64,000 nt of DNA, from contig JAGGRA010000009.1 of NCBI GenBank assembly GCA_018613035.1, positions 28,969 to 92,968 of the forward strand, given 5' to 3'. Below the pieces are notes generated by a model. The model saw nothing but the letters and a program-made list of their open reading frames with translations, had not been told where the DNA came from and searched no databases. This DNA is from Pseudomonas sp. ISL-84 (GTDB lineage Bacteria > Bacillota > Bacilli > Bacillales > Cytobacillaceae). The translations under genes and the position numbers were made by a program. Below, piece after piece: positions 59,054 to 64,000 of the stretch. The stretch's first letter is position 1; each line of letters starts with the position of its first letter.

Positions 59054-60088
59054 ATGAAAAAAAGGTTTTTTTCATTAATTTTGCTTTCGGTGCTGATGTT
59101 ACTTGTGTCTGCTTGTGGGTCTAATAATACTTCTAATCAAACACCTAAAGGGGAAGACGATGGCTCATCTAACAGTGATAAAGCCGTAGAATTATCAATT
59201 GGTCTGCCAGGTGCTGAAGATCATCCATTTACGGTAGCTGCTAATAAATTTAAAGAGGTTTTGGATGATGCCGGTGGAGGAGCTTTTGATGTTAAGATTT
59301 TTCCTAATTCACAGCTTGGCGGAGAAAGGGAGACGGCCGAATCAGTTCGTATGGGCAGTTTAGATATGACAGTAGTAACAGTTGATGGAGCTATGCCTGC
59401 ATGGATTCCAGAGACTCAAGTTTTTACAGTTCCGTACATTATTCGTGACAGGGAGCATGCATATAAAGTTTTAGAGGGAGAAGTAGGTCAATTGTTAACA
59501 AAAAGAGCAAATGAAGAGGGATGGGAGAATCTGGGCTACTGGGAATTAGGGGTTAGACATTTTACAAATAATGTAGGACCTGTAGAAAGTCCAGAAGATT
59601 TAGAAGGACTAAAAATGCGTGTTCAGGAGTCAAGAGTTTGGTTTTCCCTGATTAACGCATTAAAGGCAACTCCAACACCTATTGCTTTTAATGAATTATA
59701 TTCTGCATTAAGCCAAGGGGTAGTTGATGGGCAAGAAAACCCATTGCCTACAATTGCTGCGCAAAAATTTTATGAAGTACAAAAATATTTATCACTTGAT
59801 GGACACACTTATACTCCGGCGTTTGTTCTTATCAGTCAGAAAAAATGGGCCAGCTTGACAGATGAGCAAAAAAAGTTAGTTCAGAAGGCAGTTGATGAAA
59901 CAACACCATATATTCGAAATTGGATTGTTGAACAGGAAGAACAGCTTGTCTCAGAACTTAAAGAGAAAGGAATGGTCATTTCAAAGCCGGATTTAGAAAA
60001 ATTTAGAGAAGCAACGAAAGAAATACCAGGGGAGATTTCAGACATTGTACCAAAGGATTTAATAGATAAAGTAGTTAACACCAAGTAA
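59054..60088 (+). CDS. dctP: TRAP transporter substrate-binding lipoprotein (DctP)
   Basis: 344 aa lipoprotein: signal peptide MKKRFFSLILLSVLMLLVSAC with lipobox cysteine C21, then a DctP fold. The arginine that pairs with the substrate carboxylate is in LKMRVQES; other motifs are FPNSQLGGERETAESVRMGSLDM and QGVVDGQENP. Carries an organic acid to the membrane subunits. Gap of 33 bp after gntR. Confidence 0.93.
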   Translation: MKKRFFSLILLSVLMLLVSACGSNNTSNQTPKGEDDGSSNSDKAVELSIGLPGAEDHPFTVAANKFKEVLDDAGGGAFDVKIFPNSQLGGERETAESVRMGSLDMTVVTVDGAMPAWIPETQVFTVPYIIRDREHAYKVLEGEVGQLLTKRANEEGWENLGYWELGVRHFTNNVGPVESPEDLEGLKMRVQESRVWFSLINALKATPTPIAFNELYSALSQGVVDGQENPLPTIAAQKFYEVQKYLSLDGHTYTPAFVLISQKKWASLTDEQKKLVQKAVDETTPYIRNWIVEQEEQLVSELKEKGMVISKPDLEKFREATKEIPGEISDIVPKDLIDKVVNTK

Positions 60089-60173
60089 GTAAGAAAATAG
60101 TGAAGATATCCGACACTGAACGATTTGAAAGGTGTCAGGATATCTTCTTACAATCCTAATAAGGGGGCAAATC

Positions 60174-60653
60174 ATGCAATGGGTTGATAACACCATACAA
60201 AAGATATTATCCTTCCTGCTTAGTATCTCTATAATTGTATTAACAATTTCAACTTTCTTACAAGTTTTCTCTAGGTTTGTATTTGATTTACCGCTGCCTT
60301 GGTCGACCGATGTGATAAGAATTTCTTTTTTCTATATCATTTTTATTTCCATGCCTCTCTTAATGAGTAAAAAAGAACATATCTCTATTGATATCCTGCT
60401 CAGTGTACTGCCAAAAAAAGTCACCAAGTATTTAGAGATTGCCATCCTTTTATTTATATTATTTTTTGCGATCGTTTTATGCATATCAGGTTATCAATTC
60501 ATGCTGAATTCAGGGAGCCAGTTCATGCCTTATCTTAGAATAACCATGTTTTATGTTTATGCAGTTATCCCTTTTTCAAGCTTATTAGTGATCCTCTCAA
60601 CAATCTTACTATTAGTCAAAGAGCTGAAGCAGCTTTTTTTAAAAACTGAGTAA
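60174..60653 (+). CDS. dctQ: TRAP transporter small permease (DctQ)
   Basis: 159 aa with four membrane helices; the DctQ signature FSRFVFDLPLPWSTDVIRISFFYIIFISMPLLMSKKEHISIDIL is clear. ATG 60174 (AAGGGGGC upstream) is preferred over the extended frame to 60132. Confidence 0.93.
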   Translation: MQWVDNTIQKILSFLLSISIIVLTISTFLQVFSRFVFDLPLPWSTDVIRISFFYIIFISMPLLMSKKEHISIDILLSVLPKKVTKYLEIAILLFILFFAIVLCISGYQFMLNSGSQFMPYLRITMFYVYAVIPFSSLLVILSTILLLVKELKQLFLKTE

Positions 60654-60687
60654 AACATGGTGAAATTCAAAAAGTGAGGTGTATACT

Positions 60688-61968
60688 TTGCCAGGTTGGT
60701 TTATTTTCATTTTATTAATTTTTTTGCTTTTGGGAATCCCAATCGCATTTGCACTTGGGGGAATTTCTTCAATTAGTATCTTATTAGACGGCAGTCCCAT
60801 TACCCAGATTGCGCAGGGGATGTTTACAGGTATAGACTCATTTCCCTTAATTGCTATCCCTCTATTCATTCTGGCTGGTGAATTAATGGCTAAAGGGGGG
60901 ATGACTAGAAGATTAATTGATTTTGCCAACTCATTAGTTGGTCATTTTCCTAGCGGTCTTGCTATTGTTAGTGTTCTTGCATGTATATTATTTGCTGCGA
61001 TTACAGGTTCTGCTATTGCAGCAACCGCTGCTGTTGGCGGAATAATGATTCCCATCATGAAAAAAGAAGGCTACGATGTTAAGTTTGTGGCCCCATTGCT
61101 AGCTTGTGCAGGTACAATTGGCCCTATTATTCCACCAAGTATTCCTTTATTAATTTATGGAACATCAGCAAATGTATCGATCGCGGAGTTATTTATTGGT
61201 GGAATTATACCAGGAATATTAATGGGGATTGGGCTTATCATTGCAAGTTTTATAATAGGCAAAGCAAGGCGTTATAAGGGCAGAGATAAGAGAGCAGAAC
61301 TAAAAGTTGTTCTTATAACTGGTAAAGATGCCGTCTTAGCCCTATTGACACCGCTTATTATTATAGGTGGTATTATTAGCGGCAGCTTCACTGCTACAGA
61401 GTCAGCGGTAATTGCTGTATTTTACGCTTGGATAATCAGTATGTTTATTTATAGGGAATTAAAAATTAAGGATTTGTATGAAACATTTAAAAGTTCGGCG
61501 ATTTTAACTGGACAAATACTAATTATCGTTTCTGCGGCTGGGCTGTTTACACGATTACTTACGATCAACCAGGTTCCTCAAAAAGTATCTGATTTCATTC
61601 TTTCATTTGCAGATTCACCAGGTATTTTCTTATTGGTTATTAACATAATTCTATTAATTGCAGGCACTTTTATTGATACTACTAGTGCAATTGTCGTTTT
61701 CACACCAATTTTCATGCCAGTCGTGCAATCATTTGGTCTGGATCCGGTTCATTTTGGCGTATTAATGACAATGAACCTGAGTATTGGTATGGTGACACCT
61801 CCTCTGGGAGTTTGTCTTTTTGTAGCCTGCAGCATTGGTAAGATTTCAATTAAGGAAATGGTATTATCAAAGGATTTATGGATCTTTATCTGTGTCTTAA
61901 TTCTAGTTCTTGGCTTAGTAACTTATATACCGTCGCTCGTATTATTTGGAGTGGAGCTATTTACGTAA
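60688..61968 (+). CDS. dctM: TRAP transporter large permease (DctM)
   Basis: 426 aa from TTG 60688 (GAGGTG 7 bp upstream), about twelve helices, with LAGELMAKGGMTRRLIDFANSLVGHFPSGLAIVSVLACILFAAITGSAIAATAAVG and GTFIDTTSAIVVFTPIFMPV. Sodium-driven uptake partner of DctP and DctQ. The next gene begins 2 bp after its stop codon. Confidence 0.94.
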   Translation: MPGWFIFILLIFLLLGIPIAFALGGISSISILLDGSPITQIAQGMFTGIDSFPLIAIPLFILAGELMAKGGMTRRLIDFANSLVGHFPSGLAIVSVLACILFAAITGSAIAATAAVGGIMIPIMKKEGYDVKFVAPLLACAGTIGPIIPPSIPLLIYGTSANVSIAELFIGGIIPGILMGIGLIIASFIIGKARRYKGRDKRAELKVVLITGKDAVLALLTPLIIIGGIISGSFTATESAVIAVFYAWIISMFIYRELKIKDLYETFKSSAILTGQILIIVSAAGLFTRLLTINQVPQKVSDFILSFADSPGIFLLVINIILLIAGTFIDTTSAIVVFTPIFMPVVQSFGLDPVHFGVLMTMNLSIGMVTPPLGVCLFVACSIGKISIKEMVLSKDLWIFICVLILVLGLVTYIPSLVLFGVELFT

Positions 61969-61969
61969 A

Positions 61970-63187
61970 ATGTACAGCGAGTGGAGAAGTTCGTGGTCGA
62001 CAGGGTTAACTGCGTCTACTCTGGCTTGTTCAGTACCCGTATTAATAATATCCCAATCCGCCATTCAAAATAACCTTAACACATTTGAAATTTCTTCATG
62101 GATTTTTGGCTCATATTTGATGGCAGGTGTATTGGGGCTTATTTTTTCTATCTATTTTAAATTACCTATTTGCGGGTCTCCATCTGTTCCAGCGGCAGTA
62201 TTTTTAGGGACAGCATTGAACGGGTTATCTATAAACGAGGCAGCTGCATTATATTTGCTTTCAGGACTTTTGGTTATATTAATTGGTTTCACCAAAATAT
62301 TTAAATATATTCTAAAACTTATTCCATATGAAGTTGTAATGGCCATGACAGCAGGGCTAATATTCCAGTACATGTTTCAAATATATAGAGGTTTTTCATT
62401 TAATTTTCTACTGGCTCTATTTACAGTGAGTGGGTTTTTAATAACCAAATCTTATTTTAGGAATATTCCGGCTATGTTAGGTGCGATTATTCCAAGTACT
62501 ATTGCTTATATCCTTTTTTATGGTTTTCCAAGGCCTAAATTTGATCATATACATTTTTTACCTAAAATAATTAAACCAGAGTTTAACCTGGAAGCCATAC
62601 TTCCCTTATTGTTACCTATGATTTGTTTAATTCTATTTACCGAACTCTTTCAAGGAATGGAATCGATCCACTTTCAAGGCTATCATACACCAGCGAATCA
62701 AATGGTAACATTTTCTGGGATTGCTATTGTTCTTGCTTCCTTTCTCGGCAGTCATGGAGCTAATACTGCTGGAGCATTGACAACTTTGTGCTCTTCTGAC
62801 GAAGCAGGTGAAAAACATCAAAGATATCGTGCTTCGATCATTGTCTCTATATTAATGGTGCTCTTTGCCTTATTAAGCCCATTTTTAATATCTATTGTAA
62901 CTGTTATTCATATCGAGTATATCTTTTTGCTTACTGGGATCGCTATGTTACCTGTTTTAGCAATTGCCATGGATATTAGTTTTTCAAAAAGCAGCTCTTT
63001 CTTTTCAGTGATTTTTACTCTTTCTCTATCCATGACGAACACTTTTTATTTGCAAATCCACTCTTCCTTTTGGGCCATTGTGGCTGGTACATTCATTTAT
63101 TATGTATTTGAAAAAGAAGGAAAAGGAAAACTCACTAATTGTTTACAAATACTATCCAATAAAACAAAAAAATTGAGAGGGGAATAA
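61970..63187 (+). CDS. BenE family (benzoate/H+ symporter-like) transporter
   Basis: 405 aa with about eleven or twelve helices. BenE features: STGLTASTLACSVPVLIISQSA at the start, PICGSPSVPAAVFLGTALNGLS, and HGANTAGALTTLCSSDEAGEKHQRYRASI. ATG 61970 follows dctM directly, so translation is coupled. BenE proteins carry benzoate or related aromatic acids with protons. Two different uptake systems in one operon suggest an aromatic or other carboxylate substrate and its breakdown product. Confidence 0.85.
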   Translation: MYSEWRSSWSTGLTASTLACSVPVLIISQSAIQNNLNTFEISSWIFGSYLMAGVLGLIFSIYFKLPICGSPSVPAAVFLGTALNGLSINEAAALYLLSGLLVILIGFTKIFKYILKLIPYEVVMAMTAGLIFQYMFQIYRGFSFNFLLALFTVSGFLITKSYFRNIPAMLGAIIPSTIAYILFYGFPRPKFDHIHFLPKIIKPEFNLEAILPLLLPMICLILFTELFQGMESIHFQGYHTPANQMVTFSGIAIVLASFLGSHGANTAGALTTLCSSDEAGEKHQRYRASIIVSILMVLFALLSPFLISIVTVIHIEYIFLLTGIAMLPVLAIAMDISFSKSSSFFSVIFTLSLSMTNTFYLQIHSSFWAIVAGTFIYYVFEKEGKGKLTNCLQILSNKTKKLRGE

Positions 63188-63189
63188 AA

Positions 63190-63885
63190 ATGAAAAATAT
63201 TTTATCGTTAAAGATAATGGGATTAGAAAAAACAGAGGAGCTATCTTTTGAGGTTCTTACTCTAATCAATTTTGGATATGGAGGACGTGATAGCAGTCAG
63301 ATTCAAGCCCATATAGATGAGGTAAAAGAATTAAATTTACCAGTACCTGGTGTTGTGCCAACCGTTTTTCCGCTTAGTAATCATCTGATCACGACAGAAA
63401 AGCTTGTTCAGGTTCAACATGGTAAAACAAATGGGGAGGTTGAGTTTGTTCTACTTTATCAAGACAATAATTGGTATGTAGGAGTTAGCAGTGATCATAC
63501 TGACCGTTATTTAGAATCCTATGCCATCCCTCATTCCAAGCAAGCTTACCCAAATTTCATGGCTAATGAAGTTTGGAAGGTTGAAGATGTAATGGAGCAC
63601 TGGGATCAAATACAAATAAATTCATGGATTACAGACAATGGTGAACGCAAGCATTATCAGTCTGGAACATTTGCAGATATCTTGCCTTTGGAGTTTTGGA
63701 AAAAAAGATTAGTAGAATTAAACGTACTGGAGTCGGGAGTTGTTGTCTTAACAGGAACGGTTGCCACTATTGAAAGGAATTTATTATTTGGTGAAAAGTT
63801 TGAATATGAGATTGCGGATCCCATTTTAAACCGAAAAATAAGCTCTTTCTATAATCTGGTCGAGTTAATGCCCCCATTAGAGTAA
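63190..63885 (+). CDS. DUF2848 family protein (probable FAH-like hydrolase)
   Basis: 231 aa. DUF2848 pattern: INFGYGGRDSSQIQAHIDEVKELNLPVPGVVPTVFPLSNHLITT, WYVGVSSDHTDRYLESYAIPHSKQAYPNFMANEVWKVEDV, and SGVVVLTGTVATIERNLLFGEKFEYEIADP. The last segment recalls the fumarylacetoacetase-like fold, and S-DHTDR-E with K may form a metal site. Starts 2 bp after the BenE stop. Probably cleaves a carboxylic acid brought in by the transporters; substrate unknown. Confidence 0.85.
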   Translation: MKNILSLKIMGLEKTEELSFEVLTLINFGYGGRDSSQIQAHIDEVKELNLPVPGVVPTVFPLSNHLITTEKLVQVQHGKTNGEVEFVLLYQDNNWYVGVSSDHTDRYLESYAIPHSKQAYPNFMANEVWKVEDVMEHWDQIQINSWITDNGERKHYQSGTFADILPLEFWKKRLVELNVLESGVVVLTGTVATIERNLLFGEKFEYEIADPILNRKISSFYNLVELMPPLE

Positions 63886-63901
63886 AGTAACGTTAATGTA
63901 A

Positions 63902-64000
63902 GGCTGTTTTCGCAAAGTTTGTTGCTTACTAACTAGTTTTAATTACTGAGTTGATTGGAGCGGGAGGCACTTGACTCCTGCGGGAAGAGAGGGAGCGGGA
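63902..64000 (+). repeat. dispersed intergenic repeat, copy 4, cut by window end
   Basis: GGCTGTTTTCGCAAAGTTTG is the same as in copy 1, followed by GAGTTGATTGGAGCGG and CTCCTGCGGGA. Starts 16 bp after the DUF2848 stop codon, so it may help end the operon. Confidence 0.85.

Overview
The window looks like the chromosome of a low-GC, endospore-forming Bacillaceae species (Bacillus, Mesobacillus or Cytobacillus type). This rests on a Ger(x)C germination subunit, CsgA-, YteA-, YppC-, YuzF- and YjcZ-like proteins, YheC/YheD-type ATP-grasp proteins, a sporulenol-type cyclase, a C1q-like spore-surface candidate, ComK, and strong AGGAGG ribosome binding sites with frequent TTG or GTG starts. I see no rRNA, tRNA, transposase or phage gene.

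Layout. 0-6.2 kb: end of a gerA-type operon, a flavin amine oxidase, a lone divergent TrpB, a tiny cysteine protein under a promoter with a perfect CcpA cre site, a prolyl 4-hydroxylase, a YitT-type membrane protein, and a peroxiredoxin whose catalytic cysteine codon is TGA. 6.2-8.5 kb: decay zone with a dispersed repeat, a broken gene and a deletion scar joining the ends of a divergent DMT-transporter/MocR pair. 8.7-15.2 kb: isochorismatase-type hydrolase, manganese catalase, DUF421, YteA, CsgA, YqcI/YcgG and YwaF-type proteins, separated by two arrays with a 52-bp period. 15.4-19.3 kb: a peptide-ligase-type group (frameshifted Mur ligase, ATP-grasp protein, YheC/YheD protein). 20-24 kb: comK with K-boxes and a long structured leader, then two Tat-exported metallophosphoesterases. 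24-35 kb: a chemoreceptor, DUF2975/HTH pair, GNAT, LysE exporter with divergent XRE-cupin regulator, C1q-like protein, M3-type peptidase, NhaC antiporter and several gene remnants.

35.8-41.8 kb is a complete heterocycloanthracin/sonorensin-type thiazole-peptide locus: a cysteine-rich precursor, a ThiF-like maturation protein, a fused E1-like/YcaO cyclodehydratase ending in a PxPxP tail, and a double-domain SagB dehydrogenase. No dedicated exporter or protease is visible next to it. It is followed by convergent sporulenol synthase and YppC.

45.9-54 kb is an accessory stretch: another 52-bp-period array, cupin, ferritin-like and DUF5661 proteins, a guanylate-kinase-like protein, two more copies of the dispersed repeat, a UvrC paralogue without its C-terminal half, and YuzF. 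54-57 kb holds two tandem paralogous HExxH metalloprotein genes framed by a duplicated C-terminal gene fragment. 57.4-63.9 kb is a catabolic locus: SDR, then a GntR/FCD regulator with an 18-bp palindromic operator, a three-part TRAP transporter, a BenE-type symporter and a DUF2848 hydrolase in one operon. A fourth copy of the dispersed repeat runs off the right end.

The most interesting candidates are the TGA-containing peroxiredoxin with a SECIS-like hairpin, the comK leader that can mask its own ribosome binding site, the thiazole-peptide locus with its precursor in place, and several intergenic arrays whose periods (52, 52, about 52 and 20 bp) are close to whole numbers of DNA turns.
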